Source: Letharia columbiana (Eukaryota; Ascomycota; Lecanoromycetes; Lecanorales; Parmeliaceae). Taken from it: a stretch of 64,000 nt of DNA. This document shows, one piece after another, positions 33,063 through 44,506 of this stretch. Positions within the stretch are counted from its first letter, which is position 1. Each line of letters begins with the position of its first letter. A model generated the notes under the pieces. The model saw only the letters and a program-made list of their open reading frames with translations. It ran no database searches and was not told the origin of the DNA. Both the position numbers and the translations under genes were made by a program. The stretch spans positions 124,001 through 188,000 of the forward strand of contig NW_023501099.1 of assembly GCF_014066305.1 (NCBI RefSeq), written 5' to 3'.

Positions 33063-34205
33063 ATGGGCAAATCCTCCAAAGACAAACGTGACGCCTACTA
33101 CCGCCTTGCCAAAGAACAAGGCTGGCGCGCCCGTTCCGCCTTCAAGCTAATCCAGCTCGACGAGCAATTCGACCTTTTTTCTGGTGTTACCCGTGTTGTT
33201 GACCTTTGCGCTGCTCCCGGAAGCTGGAGCCAGGTGCTGTCGAGGGTCTTGATTAAGGGAGAAAGCTTTGGGAGGAGGGCGTGGGACGAGAAGCAGAAGA
33301 GGGAAGGTGAGGCTCTGCCAGGCGGAGTTGAGGAGAAAGAAGGGGATGGGCATCGAGATGGGGAAGAGGAAAAGCAAGTGAAACTGGGCGAGCTGAGGCC
33401 GAGGAAGGATGTCAAAATCGTGGCGGTGGATCTACAACCGATGGCTAGCCTGGAAGGAATCACGAGCTTGAAAGGGGACATCACTACCCCGTCTACAGTC
33501 ACAAGGATACTACAAGCCTTGGACCCAGACACATATGTCAATGATGCTGAAGACTCAGGAAGCCATCCGGTTGACCTCGTGCTCAGCGATGGCGCGCCAG
33601 ATGTCACAGGCTTGCATGATTTGGACATCTACATACAATCCCAGTTACTGTATTCGGCACTCAATCTCGCGCTGAGGATATTGAAACCGGGAGGGAAATT
33701 CGTGGCTAAAGTCTTCCGAGGAAAGGATGTGGACTTGATATATGCGCAGCTGAGATGCTTCTTTACAAGCGTACATTGTGCGAAGCCGAGGAGCTCGAGG
33801 GCGAGCAGTTTGGAAGCCTTTGTAGTTTGCGAGGGATTCAATATACCAAAGGGATACAAAGTTGATCCTAAGCGGCCGGTTGGACTTGGCGCTCAGGTTC
33901 CTGTGCCAAAGAAGAAGCAGAAAGACATACAGTCTTTCGATGGTGGTGGTCAAAGACGGACTGTCCGAGAGGACGGAGTCAGTGTGCTAGACTTGGAGTC
34001 TGACGAAGAAGAGGATAAGAATCGATGGATCGCTCCATTCGTCGCTTGCGGAGATCTCTCAGCCTGGGATGCCGATGCCACGTATCACTTACCGAAAGAC
34101 AGAGTCAGTCTAGATCCTGTTCAGCCTCCCACTGCTCCTCCGTATAAGAGGGCTTTAGAGCTGCGGAGGCAGCAAGGTGGGCTGTATGGGAAGACTAGCA
34201 AATGA
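33063..34205 (+). CDS. trm7: tRNA 2'-O-methyltransferase Trm7 (FTSJ1 type, 380 aa)
   Basis: Single exon, start [29 protein letters not shown], which is the near-universal Trm7/RrmJ opening. The SAM-binding motif I is [16 protein letters not shown]. The K-D-K-E catalytic tetrad can be located as Lys in SAFKL, Asp in [10 protein letters not shown], Lys in GKFVAKVF and Glu in SSLEAFVVC. An acidic insertion of about 50 residues (residues 80-130, many Glu/Lys/Gly) splits the SAM-binding fold, and the C-terminal 100 residues are fungal-specific. It methylates the ribose at positions 32 and 34 of the anticodon loop in yeast tRNAs, with partner proteins Trm732 and Trm734 (family knowledge). Confidence 0.95.
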   Translation: MGKSSKDKRDAYYRLAKEQGWRARSAFKLIQLDEQFDLFSGVTRVVDLCAAPGSWSQVLSRVLIKGESFGRRAWDEKQKREGEALPGGVEEKEGDGHRDGEEEKQVKLGELRPRKDVKIVAVDLQPMASLEGITSLKGDITTPSTVTRILQALDPDTYVNDAEDSGSHPVDLVLSDGAPDVTGLHDLDIYIQSQLLYSALNLALRILKPGGKFVAKVFRGKDVDLIYAQLRCFFTSVHCAKPRSSRASSLEAFVVCEGFNIPKGYKVDPKRPVGLGAQVPVPKKKQKDIQSFDGGGQRRTVREDGVSVLDLESDEEEDKNRWIAPFVACGDLSAWDADATYHLPKDRVSLDPVQPPTAPPYKRALELRRQQGGLYGKTSK

Positions 34206-34505
34206 GGCGCCAAGGTATTCTCTCCCTCTGACGTTAAGGGCAAGCAAGTAGATGAAATATCGTCCTCGAGACGCTGAGTCCGGAAGGCCAAACGCCAAAG
34301 GAAGCGACTGTAGGTGGGTGGTGAACAGCCTCCCACAATTGTTTAGTAGGTATCTGCAGAAATTGGCATAAGAGCTGATGGGTCTCTAGATGGTTAGTGT
34401 AGGTGTCTCGACTCGCAGTAGAGCTTTGAAAAATCCTGATTCATTGAAAACTAAAAATGTCTATCTGTGCCAGTTAAACCTTTCCCCAAACCCATTCTCC
34501 CTGCA

Positions 34506-35366
34506 CTAAGCACATCCTTTACACATATCCGCCTGATCACTGTACGTCTCGATATAATTCCAAAATTCCCACACTTTGGGTACCACCTTATTTTTTCCCT
34601 CGCAAAGAAGACCCATACCAACATCGCTTGAACCAATACATGTCGTTGCCGTCGCGAGGTTGATCTTGTGCTCATAATCCGATACAAGCGTATCCTGCAT
34701 ATACCCTTCCGTTCTCGCCGGAACAGTCTGACACATCCGCTGACACTCAGCCACCAACGGCGTCGCGTCCATCTTAATTGTACCAATCGCCGAGGGATGA
34801 GCATGCACCATCCTTTTCTGCCCATTCCAGTAATAATTATCTTTCCCATGCATGGCCTCGGCGCAAAACTCATTCCCATCATCTGTGGACCAACATTGTT
34901 TTCTCTCCTCCTCCATCCAGCTAAGGCATTTCGGCGCTAGGAGATAGCGCTCGTCATCGAATCTGTTTAGATTATTATTGAGGGATTCCAATTCGCCGCT
35001 CGCACACGTCATGTTGAAGGCGTAGCTTTTGTTCTGGTGGTAATTGTAGTAATCGTAACCGAAGTAGCTGCCGTAGAATTGACCGTAGACTGCAGGCAGG
35101 TCTCTGGAGGGCGTGTCGATGCAGTAGCACTTCGAGAGGCGGAAGATGTCGCCTTCGAACTCGCCGTCGGCACGATGCTCGGGTTTGTCCTTGTTCCATG
35201 GGTCGAAGGGTGGGTTGGCTGTTGTGCGCTTCGCCAGAGCGTGAGTTGAGATGCCAGGTGCTACAGGGTCGAGGTGGGTTGTGGTGTTTTGCGAGCTTTG
35301 GTGAATCGGTAGGCCGGCGGTGAGGCTCGCAAGCAAGAGAGCGAGAAAGGTGAGAATGGGAGACAT
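34506..35366 (-). CDS. secreted Cys-rich protein of unknown function (286 aa)
   Basis: Single exon. MSPILTFLALLLASLTAGLP is a clear signal peptide. A Lys-Arg at residues 46-47 (HALAKRTT) could be a Kex2 processing site, giving a mature protein starting near TTANPPFDPW. The mature part has about ten Cys, spaced as CYC, then single Cys and a closing CKGC, with many Tyr (YFGYDYYNYHQN) and potential N-glycosylation sites (NKS, NMT). I recognise no enzyme motif. The even Cys content and signal peptide suggest an extracellular disulphide-bonded protein. Confidence 0.8.
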   Translation of the reverse strand: MSPILTFLALLLASLTAGLPIHQSSQNTTTHLDPVAPGISTHALAKRTTANPPFDPWNKDKPEHRADGEFEGDIFRLSKCYCIDTPSRDLPAVYGQFYGSYFGYDYYNYHQNKSYAFNMTCASGELESLNNNLNRFDDERYLLAPKCLSWMEEERKQCWSTDDGNEFCAEAMHGKDNYYWNGQKRMVHAHPSAIGTIKMDATPLVAECQRMCQTVPARTEGYMQDTLVSDYEHKINLATATTCIGSSDVGMGLLCEGKNKVVPKVWEFWNYIETYSDQADMCKGCA

Positions 35367-36668
35367 TTTCGAAAATGTAATTGTAGTTGTTTGTTGACCC
35401 TTTAGATGTTGCTTGGTGGGAGTGACAGCGGTCCAAGGTATTTGGATACTTTCTGAAAGTCAGATGGGATGATGATGGGAGATGTATAAGGTGAAGGAAA
35501 GGTCTGAGGTTCTAAGGAACTCAAGTAGCCAGTTTTCGATATTCCATTTTTTTTATTGGAATATATCTCAGCCTGACTCATTTGGCTTGAAAATTCGAAG
35601 CTTGGCTTGGTGACTCTTTTGCACAACTTGGCATTTGAGAGCTTGGCGACAGGATATTTAGAAATTTTTCGAGATTTCTGTACGCAAATAATGACCTTGT
35701 GCGTGATATAGAGTTTGTACATCCTGCGATACGTCTGGACCATGAGATCTTTCGAGGGCTGCCCTCCTTGCTGCTTTGTTCAAATCCACAGTCAAGATGC
35801 ACTCACTTCGCAGCATCCGGAAGGTGCCCATTAAGCAATCCTAAGAAGATTTGACCTGCCCAAAAGACTTGGGTCGTCAACAATAAAACAGTCGCGTTCA
35901 GACAAAGTTTTCAATAACAAGAGAAGCGATAGCATAGACACTTATAGGAACTACAAAGACACCGGAAGAACTCAATCTCCCAAGACTAAAAAGAAGTGAG
36001 GGCGTCTGGAATTTGCAAGCGCCGGCGTCGCAATGCATTCTTCAAGGGCTGTAAGACTGGTGTGGGGACGACAGGGAGGTGTCGAATTTGAGGATGAGAA
36101 GCAGAGGAACGTGTAAGCCCAGCTCAGCTATACCACATTGGACAGAGACTTTATGACTTTTCCGATCAAAACTGCGAGGCAATTTCTAATTGACGACGCC
36201 GAACCTCTAAATTTGAGGAAAGGAGAGTACTAGCTCGCAAGTAACCTTGTGCACGATTAACAGGCAAAGAGATAATTCAAAGCATAGTACATTGTCAGTG
36301 TGATTGGCTCTTCACTATAGTACCTACTCAAAGTGATACTGTTCTATAATCATTCTATTGGTTTGTGTCCAATCGCTCTGAATCGTCGGTCTGATATCTC
36401 AATAACACGCTAGCCATCTTGAACATTGGCGGCTTGGCATAGATTATGGCGCTACCAAAAATTGTAACCTCACCAAGCTCACCTTGTTTCCTAGCAAACT
36501 GTTCGACATTGATCTCGCAAACACCCTTTCTCATTCACACACGCAGTCCTGTGATCGTCCGTCTTTAAGCACCCTCCCCTGTTGGCCTGCCTGTTAGCGA
36601 CAACATTATCGCCTCAATTTCGCTCTGCTATCCACAACTCCATCCCCTACAACTAATACAAGATCTTG
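35367..36668. other. intergenic region between the secreted-protein gene and the DUF2433 gene
   Basis: About 1.3 kb serving as the divergent promoter area for both neighbours. Short frames at 35402-35802 (-) have no recognisable content. The 150 bases before the ATG at 36669 are pyrimidine-rich (runs such as CACCCTTTCTC and CACCCTCCCC), typical of fungal 5' leaders. No gene seen. Confidence 0.5.
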
Positions 36669-39278
36669 ATGGCTTCCGTGAGTTTCTGTCTCCACCTACC
36701 ACCCATGCTGTGTCTTGCATGCGTGACAAGAGTTAGGTGAGACCAGACTGCTGACTACACGATTAGCCACGCCCATACTACAATCAAGGTCATCTTCCTA
36801 ATGGTGCCAACAACGCCGCGAATATGAGCTCGGCAGGTGGCCAAGGATCCAATTTTCTTCCAAACAACGGCCGTATTGTCCAGAGTGGAGCAACACGCAT
36901 TTTGTGCGTTGCTGATGTTCGAGGTACAACTCAGTTGCTCCTTGTAAGCTCCCTGGTTCTGACCTCAACACAGGCAATCTGAAATCGTTGAACGACCTGG
37001 CCCAGCAAGCAAAAGCAAATTACATCATCCATACTGGCGATTTCGGCTTTTATGACGAAGACTCACTGCAGCGCATTGCTGATAAGTATGCCTTCCTGGC
37101 CGTTATCGAGTTGCACACATGGGCACACGACTGACTGGTTTCCTCAGAACCCTCAAGCATGTCGCTCAATACTCACCATTACTTTCCGAAAATACAAAGC
37201 GTGTAATACAAGCTTCTCAGCCCCAGAATTACGATGTCAAACAACGCTTTTCTCCTCATGAGCTTCAGCTCTCCGAACTATCCATGTTCATCGACAAGAA
37301 GCTCAAGTTGGATGTTCCCGTCTACACAGTATGGGGCGCTTGCGAAGACGTCCGTGTACTGGAAAAGTTTAGATCCGGAGAGTACAAAGTGGACAATCTG
37401 CACATTATTGATGAGGCAAATTCAAGACTTCTCGAAGTTGGCGGAGTGAAGCTGCGACTGCTTGGGCTGGGTGGCGCAGTGGTCATGCATAAGCTGTTCG
37501 ACAACGGAGAGGGACGTACGACAATTGCCGGAGGGCAAGGCACTATGTGGACTACGCTGTTGCAAATGGGAGAGCTGGTGGATACAGCGAATCGTGTCTA
37601 TGACCCTACAGAGACTAGAGTCTTTGTCACACATGCTTCACCAGCACGGGAGGGCCTGCTGAACCAGCTCTCCGTCACCCTCAAAGCCGACTTCTCAGTA
37701 TCCGCTGGGCTTCATTTCCGATATGGTAGCTCATACAATGAGTTCAGCGTCAACCCTACTCTGGACCACTACCGTGGGAAGCTTGCTGCCTCAAAAGCAT
37801 CTTTCAATGACGTTTGGGAGACGGTCAAGAGCGAGGTAGAACCAGCTGTATCACAAAATGAGGCCCAAAAACAGCTACTCGACAATGCTCTAGACATCGT
37901 CACAAAAATGCCTACAGTGGCAAATGGAGGTAATCCATTCAGCCAAGCTCTACCTGGGCAAGGTACAGGTGGCCAGGTGGATGAGAGTGCTTTCAAGAAT
38001 ATGTGGAACTTTAATCTGGCTGACGCAGCGTTCGGATACTTGGTATTGGAGATTGAGGCCGGAAGAATCGGCACTGAAATGAGAGCGCAAGGTTTCAACT
38101 TTGCACATCGCGGTAGTGGAGGGCCAAAGCAGGGTGCCACACAACCCGTTCAATCACCAGCTCAAGCTGGACCGACCAACGCTGTCATGCAAGGCATGGG
38201 ACCACCCATCAACCGTGCTCCTGTCGCCCCATCGTCCCAGTCTAGTCAGCAATTCAGTCAAGCTCAACAACCCGGTCAGCAACCCAGAAGTCAACAGCCA
38301 CCCACGCAGCCGAAGCAGGCCCCTGCTCAACAACAACAACCGCAACCGCAGCAACAAAATAGGGGCCCGCCGAGCCAAGCTCGTCCTTCGCCAACCCCAG
38401 CCACGCCTGCCCAAAACCAAGTGAAGCCAGCTACACCCCAACCTACGACTAGCACGACTAACGCTGCTCCTTCTGCTGTTCCATCTGCTGCTCCTTCTGC
38501 TGCTCCTTCTGCTGCTCCAAGCTCAGAGAAGCATGCTCCATCAACACAACCTTCCACGCAGGCACCGGAACAGGTCAATGGCGCAACACCGGGTTGGAAT
38601 AGCACATCAGCCGATCTCCCTTCTACTAGCACGCCATCGACCAAGCCTGCCAACAAGCCAGCTTCGCCAGCTGTCGAGAAGAAGCCAAGCACAGGTTTGT
38701 TCATCCACAACATGGAGAGCGAGCAAGCTGTCCGCGACATCTTCCCCGATGAAGACAAATCCAAGATTCTGAAGATTGAAAATTATGGCAAGACGAATCA
38801 CGTAGTTCATTTCGCGAATCACGAAGATGCACTCGCAGCGTTGAATCGTCAACCGGCAGAATTCAAACTGAAGAACGCTCCACAAGCACAGCCAGGCCAA
38901 CCCCGGAAGCCGAACATCAAATGGTACGATGATCGAGGACCAAAGCCCAAGTTCCGAGAGAACCAAGGCGGCCAAGGAGCGGGTACTTGGCAGGGAAGCA
39001 ATCGATCAGCATCTGGGTCTGGTCCTAGACCTGGATACCAGAGCGATCGCAATGCTAGTGATAGCGAAGGTGGTCGAGGACGTGGAGGATTCCAAGGTCG
39101 CGGTCGTGCCCGAGGGAGCGAGCGAGGCGGTAGAGGAGGCCGTGGCGGACGAGGTGGGGGGAACAACAAGTCAGGTGGAGACGAGAACTCAACGCCAGCA
39201 GCACCGGCTGCTCAAGACTCGAAGCCCGCAACGACGCCTGCGGCTGCGGCTGCAGCCCCCTCCGGCGGTGCGTCTTGA
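36669..39278 (+). CDS. DUF2433 phosphoesterase-like protein with RGG tail (802 aa)
   Basis: Exons 36669-36677 (three codons only), 36767-36923, 36974-37085 and 37148-39278 sum to 803 codons. The N-terminal domain starts RILCVADVRGNLKSLNDL and IIHTGDFGFYD, a calcineurin-like metallophosphoesterase pattern in which the usual second-strand histidine is not clear; this is the DUF2433 family. VFVTHASPAREG is a later conserved block. A Gln/Pro-rich stretch (residues about 370-470) and a repeated PSAA segment follow. An RRM-like segment then reads FIHNMESEQAVRDIF with HVVHFANHEDALAAL. The tail ends in RGG/RGRG repeats and poly-Ala. The layout suggests an RNA-binding or mRNA-granule role; enzymatic activity is uncertain. 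Confidence 0.85.
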
Positions 39279-40227
39279 CTTGTCTTTGTTCGAACCTTTC
39301 CTCAGCAGAGTATGGCGCGCTCGAAACGATCAAATTTCTTTCGGAGAAGACACAGCGCACCGGCTCGGAACGTGCTCTCGATGTTTTACAATTACTTAAC
39401 CGGCGACCTTTAGAACTCGACACTTTCGTCGAGCAGAGGAGGCGGCTGAAGATAGAAGGCAGGGGGGTTTGCAGGAGCTCTACATGGTTCATTTCATCCA
39501 TACAGGCGCTGAAGATCTTCTGAGCGAATCGGTCAATGAGCATGATTAGCATTCATGTATCATGTCAATTAGCAATGTAGTCTAGCTTCGAAAAAGTAAT
39601 TGCTGGTATTTGATACCCGACAGCACATCCAGGGGGTTTGTGGTTGAATTAATTCCGACTTTATGAGGGGACGATTTCCTCAGCGCAAAGAATTGCACAT
39701 ATTTGTGTATACGAAATATTAAATCAAGGCTCTCGTCGTTGAATCATGAAAGTGGGTAGAACATATCTTACTTTATCTTTTACGACCTGAGAGGCAGGGC
39801 GAAAGTCAAGAGCTTTCCCCAGATTCCGCTAAATTACTGAGGCTAACTCAGACTGGCGTAGCTGGTGATCTTCAGGCGCCGAATTGCAGCCTGAATGATG
39901 TTATGTATGACGGGAGGTTTGCGTGCTAAAAATCAACAAGACCTTGCTCGCTGCTCTGTTCTTTCTTTAACTACAGATTTTCTACGGAAAAACACTCCTC
40001 TCTCAATCTAACGTCTACAAACTACCTTGTATCTACACAAGATTTCTTTCTGTTGAGTCCAGGAATCCCACGTTCGCATATCTACTGCTGCCTGCCTTCA
40101 CTACCGACCGCTTCTCGATGCCGTTTCCAGAAGATTTTGTACCTATCATCTCATCAGCAGATCTATCCTAAGACTCACGGTTGCCGTCCGTACACCTACA
40201 AGGGTCAAGTGCCCTGTGAACGCGATA
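39279..40227. other. 3' UTR and promoter stretch before NPC1, no gene seen
   Basis: About 950 bases. The left part is probably the 3' UTR of the DUF2433 gene. The right part, from about 39950, has pyrimidine-rich leader-like sequence before the NPC1 ATG. Short frames on both strands have no recognisable motif. Confidence 0.5.
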
Positions 40228-43200
40228 ATGGTTGCGCCGTCCAGTCCCAAGTTGCACAAGATGCTACTCCGCTTTGCCACTCTTGCCGTCTTATGTCTCA
40301 GAGTGCTTGGGAGTGAAGGGAATTGGACTGTGAAACATGAGGAGGGCAGATGTGCGTTGAGGGGACAATGTGGAAAGAAGTCATTCTTCGGTGGCGAATT
40401 GCCGTGTCCGGACAATGGTTTGGCGGAGGAACCCGACGAGAATACAAGGACGAAGCTCGTTGCGATATGTGGAGATGACTGGAGTGAAGGAGACGTTTGT
40501 TGTGACGAAGCGCAGGTGACATCAGACCACGGAAGGACTCAACACTCAGATGAGAGACTGACTTCAGATTAGGTCGACAACCTGAGAAGCAACCTCAAAC
40601 GCGCCGAAGGAATAATAGCAGGTTGCCCGGCGTGCAAAACAAACTTCTTCAACCTCTTCTGCACATTTACCTGCTCCCCAGACCAGTCGCTCTTTGTCAA
40701 CGTTACAGATTTCGAGGAAAAGTCTGGAAAACTTCTTGTAACGGAACTGGATAACCTATGGTCAGACAATTACGGCAAGGGCTTCTACGATAGTTGCAAA
40801 GATGTCAAGTTTCCTGGCGGTAACGTCATGGGTTTCATTGGCGGCAACGCCAAGAATTACACTTCGTTCCTCAAGTTTCTTGGAGATGTCAAGCCGTTTG
40901 GGAGCCCGTTTCAGATCAACTTCCCTAGGCCTTCGAGTAAGCCATTTGAGGACATGGCTGCAGCAGACCCAATCCCGAAAGCGTGCAATGACACAGACGA
41001 GGCATATCGATGCGCCTGCACTGACTGCGAAGCATCGTGCCCTGAGCTGGCAAAGGTCACGGAGCAAGAGTATTGCCATGTCGGAGCTCTTCCATGCCTC
41101 TCTTTTGCTGTGATCATAGTCTACTGTGTCTTTCTGCTGCTTCTGGTCACAGCAGTCTCTGGGCACGTTGCGTATCAGAAACACAACCAACGGAAAAGCG
41201 AAAGATTACAGCTGTTGCAAGATGCCGCCCTGAGCGATGATGAGGACGAAGGGGAAATGGTTCACAATGCTGGCATGATAGACCGACCGCAAAAACAGTA
41301 CAGATTCAACACTATCTGCGATAGCGCCTTCAGCCATCTTGGAAGGAAGTGCGCCCGGTATCCTCTGATCACTATAGGCGTCAGTGTTCTTGTTGTCGTC
41401 GTACTGAGCATTGGATGGGTCAATTTCGAAGTGGAGACAAATCCGGTCAGGCTATGGGTCAGCCCGTCATCTGCTGCCGCGAAAGAGAAGGCGTTCTTTG
41501 ACGAGAGCTTTGGACCTTTCTATCGAGCAGAGCAAGCATTCGTTGTCAATGATACTCACTCATCCGGTCCTGGACCCGTCTTGAGTTACGATACCTTGGC
41601 GTGGTGGTTCGACGTCGAGGCTCGAGTCCAGCGCAGGATGTCTCCCGAAGAGGGTGTCGCGTTCAGCGATGTATGCTTCAACCCCACTGGAGCGGCTTGT
41701 GTTGTACAGTCATTGACAGGTTACTTTGGGGGCTCTTTCTCGAGCGTAGACCCGGAGACCTGGCAGGAAGATCTCAGGCATTGCGTCGATCAGCCGGTAG
41801 AATGTCTTCCTGATTTCCAACAACCACTCGACAAAGATCTCATTCTTGGCGGCTATGAGAAGAACGGTGATGTTCTAGGCGCCGAAGCCATGATCGTCAC
41901 CTGGGTTGTCAACAATCACGAAGAAGGGTCCAAGGCAGAGAAGCGTGCATTGGATTGGGAACAAGGACTCATCAGCGTCCTCAAAGATGCGCAGGGAGAA
42001 GCCAAGGACAGGGGACTGCGGCTTTCATTCTCCACTGAGAGGAGTCTCGAAGAGGAGCTGAACAAGTCAACCAACACAGATGCCAAGATCGTCGTGATAA
42101 GTTACATCATTATGTTTCTCTACGCTTCGTTGGCTCTGGGATCTACGACATTGTCTGTCAGATCCATTCTACACAATCCTGCGAACGCGCTAGTAGCATC
42201 CAAGTTCACCCTTGGTGTCATCGGCATTGTCATTGTACTGATGTCAGTCTCTGCTTCCGTTGGCTTATTTTCGGCTTGCGGTATCAAGGTCACTCTGATC
42301 ATTGCTGAGGTCATTCCTTTCCTGGTGCTCGCCGTTGGGGTAGACAACATATTCCTCATCGTTCACGAATTCGAAAGGGTCAATGTCAGCCATCCTGACG
42401 ATGAAGTGGAGACTCGGATTGCCAAAGCACTCGGCCGCATGGGACCCAGTATTCTGCTTTCTGCTTCCACAGAGACAATCGCATTCGCGCTCGGGGCTGC
42501 AGTCGGAATGCCTGCAGTCAAAAACTTCGCAGTCTACGCAGCTGGTGCCGTGCTGATCAACGCGCTGCTACAAATCACCATGTTCGTCTCAGTGCTAGCT
42601 TTGAACCAGCGAAGAGTTGAGAACAGTCGAGCAGATTGCTTTCCATGCATTAAAGTCAAGCGAGCAGATGTGGGTAATGCTCATGGCGCCGGTGCGTATG
42701 GCTATGACGATGAAGGTCCTCTGCAGAAATTCATCCGCAAAGTCTATGCACCGTCGCTTCTTGATCGAAAAGTCAAAGTTGCTGTCGTCGTTCTTTTCCT
42801 CGGCCTTTTCACTGCAGGCTTAGCTCTCATACCAGAGGTTGCCCTTGGTTTGGACCAGCGCATCGCCTTCCCACGAGGCTCCTACCTGATCCCCTACTTC
42901 AATGATCTGGATGCTTACTTCAATACCGGTCCTCCTGTCTACTTCGTCCTACACGACTCCTCCGTCACAGACCGCCCTGAGCAACGTTCCATCTGCGGCC
43001 GCTTCTCTACCTGCGAGTCTTACTCTCTGACCAACGTCCTGGAACAAGAGTCCAAGCGCCCCAACATATCTTACATCTCTGGCTCCACTGCCAGCTGGAT
43101 CGACGACTTCTTCACCTGGCTCAACCCGGTCAACGATGCCTGCTGCATAGAGCACGGCAAAACGTGCTTCGAAGGCCGTGATCCACCATGGAACATGACC

Positions 43201-44180
43201 CTCTACGGCATGCCCGAAGGCGAAGAGTTCATCCACTACCTGACCAAATGGCAGCACTCCCCCACGAACGAAGAATGTCCGTTTGGCGGCGCAGCACCAT
43301 ACAGCACTGCCCTCGTTATCGAACCATCGACGCACCCTCCTTCCGTACCAGCCTCCCATTTTCGAACCTCTCATACGCCCCTCCGATCTCAATCCGACTT
43401 CATTGACGCTTACGCCTCCGCCCGCCGTATCGCATCTGGCATATCCGAAGATCAGAACATCAGCGTCTTCCCCTACTCCAAGTTTTACATCTTCTTTGAC
43501 CAATACACTTCTATAATCCGGCTTACAGGCACCCTACTCGGCTCCGCCCTCGCCATCATCTTCGTGCTCTCCTCCGCGCTTCTTGGCTCCGTAGCCACAG
43601 GCCTAGTCATTACCATCACAGTAGCCATGATTGTCGTCGACGTGATTGGCTGCATGGCCCTGTTCTCCGTCTCTCTCAACGCCATCTCCCTTGTCAACCT
43701 CGTCATCTGTGTCGGCATCGGCGTCGAGTTCTGCGCTCATATTGCCCGTGCCTTCACCTACCCTTCAAAGAGTGTCATGGAGAAAGCGAAATCAAAATAC
43801 AGGGGCAGGGATTTGAGAGCTTGGGCCGCATTGACGAATGTGGGCGGGAGCGTATTTAGCGGTATCACGGTTACAAAGTTCCTCGGGGTGTTTGTGCTGG
43901 CATTTACGCGGAGTAAGATCTTTGAGATTTATTATTTTAGGATCTGGTTGGCTTTGGTGGTGTTGGCTGCATTGCATAGTTTGGTGTGGTTGCCGGTTGC
44001 GCTGAGCCTGGTTGGCGGTGACGGTAAGATCTCAGACTATTACAAGATTGGGAGATGAGCGCTGATCAAGGCTTAGGCTACGTGGATCCCGAGAGTGACG
44101 GGAGCTTAGAGGACGACTTGGCGGCGAGGAGATATAGGGCACTGTTGCCAGAGGATGACTATGACTCGGACGATTACTGA
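40228..44180 (+). CDS. ncr1: Niemann-Pick C1 / Ncr1 sterol transporter (1282 aa)
   Basis: Exons 40228-40515, 40573-44023 and 44071-44180 sum to 1283 codons, matching NPC1 length. After a signal peptide (LLRFATLAVLCLRVLG) comes the Cys-rich luminal N-terminal domain (GRCALRGQCG; CPACKTNFFNLFCTFTCSPDQ), which binds sterol. A transmembrane segment follows, then the first luminal domain. The sterol-sensing domain (FLYASLALG, GVDNIFLIVHEFER) is an RND-type membrane bundle with the second half near residues 1080-1240. It exports sterol from the vacuole/lysosome membrane lumen. The simple frame stops at 44058, but a 47-base GTAAGA...CAAG intron at 44024-44070 opens a better end: GLGYVDPESDGSLEDDL, then ARRYRALLPEDDYDSDDY, an acidic tail. 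Confidence 0.95.
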
Positions 44181-44506
44181 ACCGTGAAAGGAGTAAAGCA
44201 TACGGATTACTGCATGGCGAGCATGAGCATCAATGTACAAACAAGCACAGCATGAAGGAATAGCATTGATGGGCGTAGTCAGATGAGTCCAAGCATCTGT
44301 TGTATACTCTTAGCCATCCAGTCCACCTACACAGCGGAAAATATATTAGGAAATCTTGAAGCGTTCGTATAACATTACGGTCAGCCTATCTCAAGTCTAT
44401 TCAACGGATTGACCATGCAAAACCTGCAGATTGGGTATCCTACCTTAAAAACAATCCTATGCAACAACACCGACGGGAAACCGGACAAGTTAAAAATCCC
44501 CAGCCT

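Noticed and set aside
38154..38764. Long - strand frames opposite the Gln/Pro/Ala-rich part of the DUF2433 protein
   Set aside because: Repetitive codons in the true gene keep the antisense frames open; no independent support.
42949..43503. 184-codon - strand frame
   Set aside because: Antisense shadow of the NPC1 coding exon.
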